64,000 nt of DNA. It comes from Sporocytophaga myxococcoides (GTDB taxonomy: Bacteria > Bacteroidota > Bacteroidia > Cytophagales > Cytophagaceae). This document shows, piece by piece, positions 25,001 to 31,869 of this stretch. Under the pieces are notes generated by a model, which saw nothing but the letters and a program-made list of their open reading frames with translations, searched no databases and had not been told where the DNA came from. The number at the start of each line of letters is the position of its first letter. Position 1 is the first letter of the stretch. The position numbers and the translations under genes are program-made. The stretch covers positions 310,001 to 374,000 of the forward strand of contig NZ_BBLT01000006.1 of assembly GCF_000775915.1 (NCBI RefSeq). The letters are read 5' to 3'.

Positions 25001-28000
25001 TTATTTGTCCTATTGTACTGAAAAGGTAAATTCCCTGTTCTTTGTCAATGTTTATCGTATTATTTTTAATAGAGGAGTAATACTGATTGGATAGGAAGAT
25101 TGCTGTATATTTCTGTCCGCTAAATGTGTTATTGACTATTTGATTGTATTCATCATTTCTGCCTGATGATGAATTACCTGATAAGGATATACCATAATTT
25201 CCATACTGAATATCATTGTTAATAAACAAATTGTACTTATTGTTTAATCCTGCAGTATTGGAATACATTTCAATTACATTATAATACCCCTGTGTAGCAG
25301 AAATTATTCTGTTATTTAAAAATTCGTTACCTGTCGTCCCATTAATTAAGCTTACCACTACTGAATAAGAAGAATTTTCAGATTTTATAGTGATATTCTT
25401 AAATGTTACATGATCAGTACTGTCAAGTCTCAATACATAGTTGGAAGACGAATTTCCTGAGTAATAGGAAAGCGTAACTGTTGAGCTGTCAGAATTTTCC
25501 GATTGAAATATCACTCTTCTTTCAGAATTTGAGCCTTTAATTTCTCTAAGTCTTATTTGTTCCTGGTAAGAACCCGGTCTTACGTTAAATGTAACTTTAC
25601 CTGCTATGCCGATATTATTCAAAACAGCCGCAGCTGCAGTGAAAGTAGGAAAATCGGGATTGGTTCCACCTATGGTATAAACACCACTTAATGGTGCGCC
25701 TAATCCTGGAACAATTAATCTGTTGTCCGTAAGGTCAATATCAGTGAGGCCATTTGGATCAAGTGCAGCTATTTCGAACTTATACAATTGTCCTTTCTTA
25801 AAGTCAAAATTACCAATTACAATGGTATCAGATGTATTAGCCGCCAAATTGCCAGTCCAGAGATAATCTGTCTGGGCCGTTTCGTTGATTTTCCAGTTAA
25901 GAGTAAAACTATTGATTGCAGTAGTTCCGTTATTCCTTACAATAACAGATACCGGATTTATACCTGCAGAAAAGACCTGGTCAGACAGGAGGAGCTTGTG
26001 CAATACAAGATTTAATCCTTCCGGATCAAACTCTGCTGCTCCAATATCAGGGAACTGACTTCTTGTTATATTATTTATATCATCTGTTACAAGAGACGTT
26101 GATTTTGCAGTCCCGTTTAGTTTAGGGTTTGTAACCATATAGGAATCCTCTTCAATCATAGGATCAATTGAAGATGAATTATTATCATGCCCCGAATATG
26201 CTTTCCACTGATGTAAAGTGTACTGGCTGCGGCTGGAGTTATAGGAGTATATGATGCTGGTACCCTTGGTAAAATAGTTATTATAATCAGCCTTTATGTT
26301 TAAATAATCATTGCTGTTACTGAGGTAAAAAGCATTACTGGTTCCATAATTGATAAAATGGTTATTATATATATCAATGGAGCTTGAATTGTATAAATAA
26401 CCGCTATATTGGCTTGTATTGCTTCCTGCTCCTATAAATGTATTATGATAGATGTCAGCTTCCTTTGAATAAGAAATAATGAATGGTCTGGAAGTCGATG
26501 CATTCCCTGTCCTTACATAGTTATTTGCTATCAGGGTTCTTTTTGATGCTGTTGCATTAATATTATCCAGATAGATGCCATAACCACTGTTAATATTGAT
26601 ACTGTTTTTCAGGATTTTTATTCCTTCTTTAGCATTAGAAAGATCAATGGCTCTGAAATAGGAATTAGTAGATAGGGTTGTAATTTTATTTGATATTATC
26701 TCCGTATTGGATCCATTATACATTCTGAAGCCACGAGAATACTGGTTCTTTAAAGTATTGCCTTTCAGTATCATGGTCCCTGATATATCAGAAGGTTGTG
26801 AATACACTAAGAAACCGTAAGCATTATTTTCCATCAGATTATTTTCAAAAAGTAAATTTCCTGACGGGTTTGTTTTGCCTGATATATATACGAGTGAATA
26901 GTTTTCTCCTTCACTGGTGGTTTCTTTACCTGTAAATACGTTATTGGAAAAATGTATATCGGAAATGTCTCCCTGAAGGTCAATGGCTTTTGCATAATAA
27001 TCACCATTGATCTTAAAGGTCATATTCTTAAAATAAATATGGGAGATGTTTTCCAGTCTTACGACATAATTTGAATCATAGTCATATTGATTTACATAAT
27101 AGCTCAATGTTACCTTGCTGCTGTCTCCGGATTCTGACTGGAAAACAATTCTGCCTTCGGGTCCGGAACCTGATATATCAGACAAGGCAATATGTTCATT
27201 ATAGATGCCATCTCTCACAAGGAAACTTACACCTCCTTTAATACCACCATTTCGTAGCTGGCTTTCAACTTCTTTGAAAGAGGTAAAGTCAGGAGTTGTT
27301 CCACCAATAGTATAGGATCCGGATGGTAAAGCTGCATATAAGTTATCCTGAGAAAGAATGTTATCACCTGGATTTAAATCGTCCTTATTATTTGGTAAAG
27401 AAACTTCTACACTAAGTGAATTTCCTTTAAGAAAAGGAAAACTTTGAGGGCCAAGGTTTATCTCTACAGACTTTCCTTTTTCAAGATTGCCATTCCATTT
27501 TTGGACAGGTTTAATTTCACCATTAAATGTCAGTTGATAATCAAAAGAAGTGATCTTTTCATTTCCGCTGTTAACTACTTTGAATTTTACATCATAGTTA
27601 CCGGAAAGGAAAGGTGCTACAGGTACAATTAGTGCCTGCAAATGCAAGTCTGCACCTGAAGAGGTAAACTCATCCGCTCCGATATCGGGATGACTGGCAT
27701 CTCTTGGTTTACCTTCCAGGTCTTGTAATACTTCAGCTATAGGAATACCTGCTCCATCCAGTGAGCCTTTTGTACACTTATATCCATTTTCCTCAATAAA
27801 TACAGCATCTACAGAGACTGAATTAGAATCAATTTTTGAAAGAAGCTGCCAGTCGCTCAGCTTTTTCAGTTGCTTTCCATTGATCCAAAATGTGGTTTTA
27901 CCTGCGGAATAATAGTTGTTATAATCAGAAACAATATCAGTAAAAGTTTCATTAACATTGAAGGCTGCAGCAATTGCCCCTCCACGTGCACACACATTGT

Positions 28001-30002
28001 TATTGTACAATTCAATCTTATTGCCCGTTCCGCTAATATTGAGACCTGAGCTTTGTTCATTGGTATTGGTAATATTCAAGGTATTATATACAATTGCAAG
28101 ATTCTGACAACCTTCTGCAACCATACCGTATACATATGCACCTCCATCCCCATGGAAAGCATTATTGCTTATTAGCGAACGCCTGCCTTCTGAAGAAGTT
28201 ATATTTCTTACATAAATTCCATAGCCTACGATATTGACATAGATATTATTCTTGTCAATGGAAATATTTTCAGCTTTATCAACATATATACCTCGGTAAT
28301 TCTCAAGCCTGGTCGCTTCAATTTTGTTCCCATGTACCTTTAGATCAGACATATTAACAAGATACATAGCTCCGGAAAACTGTCTTAAAAACGTGTTGTT
28401 TTCAATAGTCAGATTCTTTATAGTTTTACTCCCATTGTAGCTTTGGTCTACATAAATTCCATAAGACCCCAGGAATATGTCATTATCCTTTAAAAGAATA
28501 TTATAGCATGGAATACTGTCTGTTCTCCCAAAATAGATAGTAGATGAACTTCCTGATCCAGAATTATAGTTTTTACCTAAAATTTTATTGTTGATAAATG
28601 ATATATCATGTGATCCCTCTTCAAACAGAACAACGGTTCCATAGTCATAGATAGAATAGGAATTGGCTATTGTAAGGTTTTTAAATGTTAAATATGAAGC
28701 CCTTTTGAACGCAAGAAGATATTCTGCACGAGTGTTTACATCTCTTTCAATTATCGTACTGTTTCTGTCTCCGGAAATGGATTGAAAGGTAATTGTATTC
28801 AAAGGGGAGGCACCTGTAATGGCTGGAAACTTCTGATTTATATAATGTGTTCCATCTGCAAGATTAAACACCGTTGGTCCGCTCACACCCGCATCAATCA
28901 ACGCATTCAGCGCTGCGTTTAAATTATCAAAATCAGCATTCTCTGTTCCTACACTATAGCTGCCTTCAAGAGCTGTATAAATTGTCTGGGTTATGGTATC
29001 CTGAACAGCTGGAGTATAAGTTCCATTAAGGTCAGATACCCAGGCTTTAAATACATAGTTCTTCGCTTTCTCAAAAAGTATTTTGCCAACAGAAAATTGA
29101 TCTTTATTAAAGCTATTGCCGGAAGCTGCATCCAGCCCTTTTGTCCATTTGAACGAAGTCTGAAGTGTACCGTTAATCTCCCAATTAATCGTAGCTTCCG
29201 TAAGAGTCTGAGTCCCATAATTGGTCAGAGATACCCAAACGTCCTGATTCCCCTGACGTACACTTATCTTAGGTTCCGGCCTGTCTAAAGCTGCGCTTAT
29301 TTCAGAAGGCTTATTTTTAAGACTCAGGATATTGGTTCTTAAATTAGTATACCCTGCTTGAGGAAAAACATACCTCATACTATTCAAGGTACCAAAGATT
29401 ACAGTTCCTGCTCCCCACGGCTTTTCTGCAAGTACGATATGTGAATGATTTTCTTTATTAACAAGCAGTGGCTTTAATCCGCTGCCCTTGATAATCATAT
29501 TTGCTCCGTTGTTTGTACTATATCCCCAGAACTCTTCTCCAACAGGCTTTTTAGGGTCGTTGAATATTTTATGGGTAATGTCTGAAGATATAATTGTATC
29601 TGAAACAAAGTTCGGATCCAATGATACCTCGCCAAATCCTAATAATAGCGTATTTCCATACATAGGATTGGAATTGACAAAGAGGATGTTCCCCTTTTTT
29701 ACCCAGTCCTCAAATTTGGTTTTATTCTGGGTCCAGTAATCATGCATGTAACCAAAATGATACTGTTCTCCCTCAACATAAATGTAATTAATACCTGAGT
29801 TAAGTAATGAATCCGTATTAACCGTCTCAAATTCCAGTTGTTTCCACTTTCCAACCCCAAATGCCATATCCATACTTTGAGCAAAAGAGGTATGTAAAGT
29901 ACCACCTCTTCTTGAGACCATCATAACCTGTGCTTCAGATTTGATTACAAATGCAGTAGTAAGGAAGAGAAGAAGAAAGCAAAAGGATAATTTATTTTTC
30001 AT
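13059..30002 (-). CDS. Giant exported protein: six beta-helix blocks, nine Ig-like and eight CARDB modules
   Basis: 5,647 residues in one uninterrupted frame. Signal peptide ends at SEAQ (~25). Residues ~26-225 resemble a ThuA/glutamine-amidotransferase-like fold (tentative). Next come an NG-x-W-x-ING CARDB-like strand set and, at ~345-3460, six blocks of ~530 residues. Each block starts with SGVYTIGG-x-x-DF and GTYNEQI-like strands, runs through a right-handed parallel beta-helix (NNxI/NxF repeats) and ends DIGADEF followed by a sandwich domain. Residues ~3580-4240 hold nine Ig-like modules (SWSTG-x-x-S-x-SI). After an FN3-like unit, residues ~4335-5340 hold eight CARDB modules beginning PDL. 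The end has a PPC-like domain and an IPT-like region and stops at LKILKK with no sorting tail. It leads the operon. Probably a huge surface adhesin or polysaccharide-interacting filament. Confidence 0.92.
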   Translation of the reverse strand: MKNKLSFCFLLLFLTTAFVIKSEAQVMMVSRRGGTLHTSFAQSMDMAFGVGKWKQLEFETVNTDSLLNSGINYIYVEGEQYHFGYMHDYWTQNKTKFEDWVKKGNILFVNSNPMYGNTLLLGFGEVSLDPNFVSDTIISSDITHKIFNDPKKPVGEEFWGYSTNNGANMIIKGSGLKPLLVNKENHSHIVLAEKPWGAGTVIFGTLNSMRYVFPQAGYTNLRTNILSLKNKPSEISAALDRPEPKISVRQGNQDVWVSLTNYGTQTLTEATINWEINGTLQTSFKWTKGLDAASGNSFNKDQFSVGKILFEKAKNYVFKAWVSDLNGTYTPAVQDTITQTIYTALEGSYSVGTENADFDNLNAALNALIDAGVSGPTVFNLADGTHYINQKFPAITGASPLNTITFQSISGDRNSTIIERDVNTRAEYLLAFKRASYLTFKNLTIANSYSIYDYGTVVLFEEGSHDISFINNKILGKNYNSGSGSSSTIYFGRTDSIPCYNILLKDNDIFLGSYGIYVDQSYNGSKTIKNLTIENNTFLRQFSGAMYLVNMSDLKVHGNKIEATRLENYRGIYVDKAENISIDKNNIYVNIVGYGIYVRNITSSEGRRSLISNNAFHGDGGAYVYGMVAEGCQNLAIVYNTLNITNTNEQSSGLNISGTGNKIELYNNNVCARGGAIAAAFNVNETFTDIVSDYNNYYSAGKTTFWINGKQLKKLSDWQLLSKIDSNSVSVDAVFIEENGYKCTKGSLDGAGIPIAEVLQDLEGKPRDASHPDIGADEFTSSGADLHLQALIVPVAPFLSGNYDVKFKVVNSGNEKITSFDYQLTFNGEIKPVQKWNGNLEKGKSVEINLGPQSFPFLKGNSLSVEVSLPNNKDDLNPGDNILSQDNLYAALPSGSYTIGGTTPDFTSFKEVESQLRNGGIKGGVSFLVRDGIYNEHIALSDISGSGPEGRIVFQSESGDSSKVTLSYYVNQYDYDSNYVVRLENISHIYFKNMTFKINGDYYAKAIDLQGDISDIHFSNNVFTGKETTSEGENYSLVYISGKTNPSGNLLFENNLMENNAYGFLVYSQPSDISGTMILKGNTLKNQYSRGFRMYNGSNTEIISNKITTLSTNSYFRAIDLSNAKEGIKILKNSININSGYGIYLDNINATASKRTLIANNYVRTGNASTSRPFIISYSKEADIYHNTFIGAGSNTSQYSGYLYNSSSIDIYNNHFINYGTSNAFYLSNSNDYLNIKADYNNYFTKGTSIIYSYNSSRSQYTLHQWKAYSGHDNNSSSIDPMIEEDSYMVTNPKLNGTAKSTSLVTDDINNITRSQFPDIGAAEFDPEGLNLVLHKLLLSDQVFSAGINPVSVIVRNNGTTAINSFTLNWKINETAQTDYLWTGNLAANTSDTIVIGNFDFKKGQLYKFEIAALDPNGLTDIDLTDNRLIVPGLGAPLSGVYTIGGTNPDFPTFTAAAAVLNNIGIAGKVTFNVRPGSYQEQIRLREIKGSNSERRVIFQSENSDSSTVTLSYYSGNSSSNYVLRLDSTDHVTFKNITIKSENSSYSVVVSLINGTTGNEFLNNRIISATQGYYNVIEMYSNTAGLNNKYNLFINNDIQYGNYGISLSGNSSSGRNDEYNQIVNNTFSGQKYTAIFLSNQYYSSIKNNTINIDKEQGIYLFSTIGQIITGNKINVSDGSVGIYVSTASNPDTVETVIANNYINIRGSKNAKAIDIYGAKNFKVYFNTFILNNNHASSTCISIDNTTNCVIKNNIAVSRNLGFALTINNSKTITSDYNNYYSQGQYLFNLDNNGIMKESWNATGQDQHSLYIDPVFTAAKDWQTNDPRINNRGIALPGFTTDIDGDLRGEHPDLGADENMISGSDLGLLSVTSPLAPVPAGNQTVKVILFNNGSETVETANLSWSVNDTLKTAKVWTGSLAPSESVEVSVGDFNLVSGATISVKVWISNSSDNNPYNDTLKVNNLRAGMRGIYTIGKENSDFINFTSAVAALTSAGVAGNVEFHVQPDTYTEQFIIPEIYGTSDTSTVTFKPKSEGVVKLTFASKSSDNYIIQLKGADYIRIIDLDFVPTSTYGICIDLLNGADNNIIKDNYFDGVNNLTTTNAAVINFYVNSSEFSNNNNLIENNYIKDGAFGVYISSVSRNDRNNIIRNNYFEEQGSGAIYVGYIYNIQITGNKVISGKSNIYYDAISVRTISDAFLINKNKIEVVYGSSGILAEYVTAKNGIIANNFITVRGTNNIYGIELSNSEYTQVYFNSVLNTSTSLNASAYKSYTCKYLSVVNNIFANSGPGFASSFDDISSALTSDYNNYYTKGSSVFASHAKLIDWQVARGVDFNSFALDPQFQSDTILRSSEVALNTLGKVIPAVKEDIDGEIRSLTKPSIGADENVPDANDAGIYKIASPVQPFLPGTRPIAIQLRNFGDIPLESATIHWTINGIQQPDFAWTGNLALGDTTLVTLGNFNFVFKTAYTIKVWTEAPNGMEDNNRINDTVISGPIYPALKGLYTIGGTNPDFIKISDAVDALIKGGVADSVQFNIRKGTYNEQVVIPSIFGASKRNSVVFQSESGAKTDVEISNTGSSEKNYLIQLVSADGITFRNISFRNSSALYSRALSIEDGSDNITVSNVVFNGVTSTNSTVNQAIIYSKAGDLCNNNLIIQGSLFNKAGYGVYVSGLSTYSKYQQGLLIQSNEFKDSYAQAIYLISLDAPTVQYNKIESNSSFPNVAGIKLSSMITKCRVIGNRITLSNGGSGIDLTSLNSSQTQEIANNDIYITGTSVARGIYVYYSDNVEIYHNTIRIKSTSLDKDVAAVKLLGNNNRLFNNNLAVLDEGYVVYFEQGSFSSNYNNLYSKGKYTGFYNEDIKDLQEWKQLTGKDNQSLAVNPNFKNASEGIISNAQLNDIAPQVGGLNIDINRVTRKSLTDIGAYEFNPSGTDASLVAMVQPVPPIASGSQEVTVTLFNNGSEILSSAIIDWTINGSVQSRITWSGSLGAQRSTSVNLGIYEFERQKSYELKAWVSNPNGTADTETSNDTINIKNISPALSGVYTIGGTDADFPNFTKATEALMYNGVSGPVEFRAADGIYNEQIEITKVPGISSVNNVTFTSASGDSTKTTINSKSTSDKNYIVSLKRVNYITFKSITLKALDTYYANVLVMKEGTNYITIQHCVLSGKRYTYSGSQYLISATSPSTGNIFEGNVFQDGSYGLYMDGTSSNPQTNIISGNIFHTQTKSCIYLNYPRNTVVENNIITPLSHENYYYAIYAVNSRNGLRISGNQTIIPGTRSKGIYLNTATGSTTEPILIYNNFISFTQSEENIGIHLSSCDNAGVYHNSVRISGTGTYQYEAFNIQSGRNIQVKNNIFAHFGRGRSINVSGSQTITSDYNDLFSAGETLVMWQNSSYKSLESFQAATGMDTHSLSIDPVFESYTSPRVSQSNLDGAGIPVSIVKTDIEGHTRHAQTPDIGADEFGSGLITNDIGITSVIGPKSGCTLDGNQYLAVKLQNFGVDTLKNITIHYVLNDTLKISEELTGIKLKGGQSYNYTFKTPVLMNDHTLYSFDIFTTLDNDSNRDNDSIMNHVIHHFPATTAYAGKDTTICESAQYSLIASGGNTYTWHIRGSETVYATQKVQPVHLRYKTIFVLKAYNTYGCFNTDTVIVDVIPSPEIPVITAVGSLGGACVRDSVTLTSSIKDNIIWSTGKTSKSIKIGSPGYYSVKHIAPLSSCSSSAQIEIKSPPIPRLSTSATTICPGQEVSLAVINGGHSFLWSTGEITSAIVVSPSKTTTYNVKYKSDDGCEMEGNVTVSVRAGNLIPKITSIKGDSAVCPGSDAVLTVEGSATRFSWSNGMSGSTIKVNPTVKTVYTVTALGSVCSDKTVSSSIVVDVLPGPEKAPIIVATGSSTLSFCETDAITLTSSDYSEHIKWSTGDTTPYITVLSQGIYSLSHVSKHGCVKTSTVKIEDPKVPYIVGKKEICKGESTTLTVENGYHYQWSTGATASSITVNPDTTTEYSVLIENKEGCKYEQKVKVIIYEAPIVTGISSDTTICQGTEITLSVSGKAKEFLWTDGHVGTRVKVKPEETRVYGVKATNGCANQIGNDYLNVKVTVLPLPEQPVILQGNDLTFCPGQTITLESNFSDSIRWSTGATSKSITISDTGTYRLEKFNQYMCTRTASVSTKYPEKAHIVIDGKGYQTICKGDAAQLSLINGADYLWSTGATSASIEVSPLVTTTYSVRGRHEYGCLYSDSIKITVIDPVAPAEVKNLIPLNNKADLSLPLSLSWSPALNASHYDIRIWDASETIPEMPFVQNTNQILYRIENGLVYGKKYNWQITSKNSCAETAGPIQQLELRKLPDLEVKNVLVPASAFSGQEIMLSWEVKNSGAGKTVAKEYWFDKIYLSSDSTFEYGIDSYLTGVANKTSLDSGQSYISSATIRLPEGVSGTHYVFIVSNQNNEIKELNHANNIDRNKRYLLVNLTPPPDLQVQEVSTLSNVFSGQTVDLKYTVINKGEGKTNSSIWKDQIYFSADSVFRSGSALVLATVPHNGQLEGGKYYTNTVAVTLPHGIFGKYFIHVMTDQDDQIFEHAYNNNNFGRSNSITVTLLPPSDLVPTVTSIPATASNRDKIKVTWTVKNQGGSATNTGRWKDEIYITNNVFFDEKKAVLIGSRTNYSTLNLGESYTAEAMVTIPDNITGANYIFVVTDRENEVFEHENKGNNAGRSLSILTIKSPDLIVEKATVLNTTVNSGEMLYFQYLVRNKGAGAVNSISWTDSLFIKESVASDVTEVKSRSVVKVVTNRILNPNDTITLTGSIRIPEGANGTVYLQIHSNAERTIYEVTGGNVNNIFNKPVAVNLSPWADLKVSKITAAKDEAETGSVFPLQIKVTNEGKAATKSASWIDKIYISPSPDLEKKDTLLLTGARADFILQKDSSYEYTIDVPIPFETEEGDYYFYVYTDATNKIYEHTDESNNITMYGPVAVTYGPGPDLKLLNLKAPDSVLTGVSYPVEWNVKNIGRQGAYAEWDDAVYLSKDTIWQPGTDIYLSSYFSKHALDTAATYFGARKVEIPEAISGEYYWIVVADYTHKGKTLTNSGDRIRNNNYSFRPVQIIANTIPDLAITDLQAPEEGISGQPITIQYTVTNQGTGTTRPKKWVDKFYLSTDFTIDKNDKLLGSVDRSDSLVAGTSYSVSKEVNLPLVESGNYIILVKTDQENTQYEADQESNNLAASPIHIEMPLPVDLVISEVKADKDQYTAGDDIKISWTIMNKGINPVNGSQEDQFYLSRNKTWDINDVYLGSSRTYMTLPQNGSYTYTGTFRITNASVGSYYIIARTDARNQIPETDENNNETSSLNPVLMDVRELVLNIAENTMLAHKGSLMYKVVIPDSLQNETLLVELTGADQNNHNELYIRYGDAPTRNIYDAAFSRPFSGNQEAIISEMKPGTYYVMVYGENEFTHTQSIMLKASILHFEIRSVKTDVGGDSGPVTTCIQGAKFNPGCEFYIYGNNRPIKASKVFYVNPTKVYATFDLNGAEHGYYDVVSKDTVSGEEAVKFNGFRVEKSTQELLLTDLDHPRSARAGQIVPIHVHFANGGNIDIPTPRRTIVCTGAKVPLGLSVQDLQYYFTSLNMDFTEPEGPEGVLRPGAISDKTFFVSAWAHIQLKILKK
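13985..16990 (-). repeat. Eight ~375-bp CARDB-coding repeats
   Basis: PDL/ADL-type starts occur at about 16980, 16603, 16226, 15858, 15475, 15090, 14712 and 14338. Each unit reads PDLxVxxV, W-x-V-x-N-x-G-x-G, W-x-D-x-I-Y-L-S, and ends in D-x-x-N-x-I-x-E-x-x-x-x-N-N, the CARDB adhesion-module signature. Confidence 0.85.
19620..28975 (-). repeat. Six ~1.6-kb intragenic repeats (beta-helix plus sandwich)
   Basis: The block-start motif (YTIGG-x-x-x-DF in translation) falls near 28960, 27313, 25680, 24092, 22505 and 20890, giving spacings of about 1,590-1,650 bp. The copies are diverged at DNA level, so they are old duplications, but order and block boundaries are regular. Confidence 0.85.
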
Positions 30003-31005
30003 TATATTTTTCTGATTAAGAAAATGCTTAAATTTTATAAACCTGATCTCTTTGTTGAATGAAACAATTGATCAGTTTTTAAATCATTCCAACATCGTGA
30101 TAAAACAATGCTTTTGGTGATTTAACTATATAATATATAGGAGCTCAACTGGAGAAAAGGAAATACCTGGACTTGAATTGAAGAAAAAGTAAATTTTGAA
30201 AAGCATGAAAGACTTCCCTTTCATTGTAATCGATTGAATTGATCATTATAATCTTATTAAAAGCCAGATACATTGAACAATCTTCAGGTTCTGAATGCTG
30301 TAGCGTCTGGATATGTATTTCAAGTCCCCCTTGATATATTACAGTTCTACAAAATTATCCTGCAAAGACCATTAAATAATTAACAATTGTTAAGAAAGCT
30401 TTGAGTTTTATTATTTAACACCTTATAATTTGATTTATAGTGGGTTATTTTATCCACATATATTGTCTTATGTGGAACTCTTGCTAATACATATTTAATG
30501 AATAATTAGAACAGTACTCCAGGTTATTTTACAAATGATCGTTTTGGCTTTAAGAACGTTTTTTGGGCGAATAAGAATGTTCTTTTTTAATTTGATAATG
30601 AGGGACTTTGAGAAAAATCAATTGAAAACATTGTTTATAAAATGCTTTGATGAAAAGTATGAAGAAATTAACATTTTAACCATTTATTATGAAGAAGGCT
30701 TTATAACTTCAGGTTGAGGTGCATAGTGCAAAAATACTTAAAGAAGTATATTTAGATCTTAGAAAGACAGAATAATAGTTGGATCAAATAGTGCTACAAA
30801 ACGTCTCATTTTTAGTAACAAAGCAAAAGTATTGGCAATTCCCAAGATAGACTTTTTAAACCCTTCAGAAGCAAAATTATATGTAAAGTCTATCAGATTT
30901 AGATGGGCAATAGCCTTATAGTATGAGAACCAATTGCATCCAATAAAACTTTGCAAAAATTAAACTATATTTATATTTAGTTTTTAAAGAGTATAAATTA
31001 TTAAA
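30003..31005. other. ~1-kb AT-rich intergenic region upstream of the giant operon
   Basis: This region separates the divergent giant gene and the exported gene at 31006, so both promoters should be here. I see no unambiguous promoter box, terminator or RNA gene. A short ORF at 30535-30717 (+) has no supporting features. A coding-like remnant at 30759-30956 (-) is listed separately. Confidence 0.5.
30759..30956 (-). pseudogene. Possible transposase-like C-terminal remnant
   Basis: A 65-codon frame starting at TTG whose product (NWFSYYKAIAHLNLIDF ... FALLLKMRRF) has the composition of a real protein tail rather than random intergenic sequence. It recalls the end of a DDE transposase, but I cannot name a family. 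There is no start context and no neighbouring terminal inverted repeat. Treat as a guess. Confidence 0.25.
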
Positions 31006-31740
31006 ATGGCCTATAAGCACAATTTCTTTTTACTCATTGCAAGTTTGTTGCTTTCTTATTTTTGTTACGGGCAAAAGGAATCTTCTTCAACTCTTATGAA
31101 CACAAAGCAAATGGATGAATTCGAACTTACTCCGAAAAATGCACATCCTAAAGCGAAAAAGCTTCTTAAGGAAAGTTTCTATTGGAGCCCTATTGACCCA
31201 ACCGGTCCATTTGGAAGTGATGAAGGATCAGATGCATTCTACGGATTCAGACAATGGCGCTTAGCAAACAAAAGTACAAGTCCTTTAAATTATTTAGATG
31301 AATTGATTAGTAGTTGGGACTTTCCAAAGTTTGACTTGAATGAATCGGACACTTCAATAATAAAAGAATATATCACAGCCAAAAGCAATACAAGCTCTGA
31401 TGTTTTTAATAATGCTGTGTTAATGGAGCAATTCAGGCAAATAGCAAAATCCTCCGGAAGCGAATTCAGCGAAGAGCAGTTTAAAGAGCTAATAACAACT
31501 ATATCAGGAAGTATGGGAGGGACCTTTTTAACAGGAATTGACAATGCCGTCATAGCAGTGGGCTTTGGTCAATTTGTATTAGAAGGAAAGATTGATGAGG
31601 ATATAAAAGCTTTAACGCAAACTGCTATTAAGAGAGAACTCCTCCCCATCCTTATCGAGAAATGGACAAATGAATATCAGGCAACAAGAGTGAACCAACT
31701 GAACCAAATGCTGAAAGTTTTGGATAAGATGAATCAATAA
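31006..31740 (+). CDS. Exported protein of unknown function
   Basis: 244 residues with an N-terminal signal peptide (FFLLIASLLLSYFCYGQ; cleavage near residue 23, or lipid attachment if the Cys is used, although the lipobox is poor). The mature part is mostly helical and charged. It contains a Gly-rich turn (ITTISGSMGGTFLTGIDN) near residues 163-180 that may be membrane-proximal. The C-terminus is a Gln/Asn-rich helix. It is divergently placed from the giant operon across a 1-kb gap and precedes the helicase gene by 129 bp. No family recognised. Confidence 0.7.
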   Translation: MAYKHNFFLLIASLLLSYFCYGQKESSSTLMNTKQMDEFELTPKNAHPKAKKLLKESFYWSPIDPTGPFGSDEGSDAFYGFRQWRLANKSTSPLNYLDELISSWDFPKFDLNESDTSIIKEYITAKSNTSSDVFNNAVLMEQFRQIAKSSGSEFSEEQFKELITTISGSMGGTFLTGIDNAVIAVGFGQFVLEGKIDEDIKALTQTAIKRELLPILIEKWTNEYQATRVNQLNQMLKVLDKMNQ

Positions 31741-31869
31741 ATACCCAATAAAAAAATAAGATCCGTTTTTTTAAACGAATATTAAAACCATTGTATCTGC
31801 AATCCAATAATTTTCATGCCTTTCTCATTCCAACAAAATCCCTTAATTTTGAACAGGAAAGGACTTTAA

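Noticed and set aside
13059-30002. Many 60-130-codon ORFs antisense to the giant gene
   Set aside because: They are shadows of a well-supported long frame with clear domain repeats.
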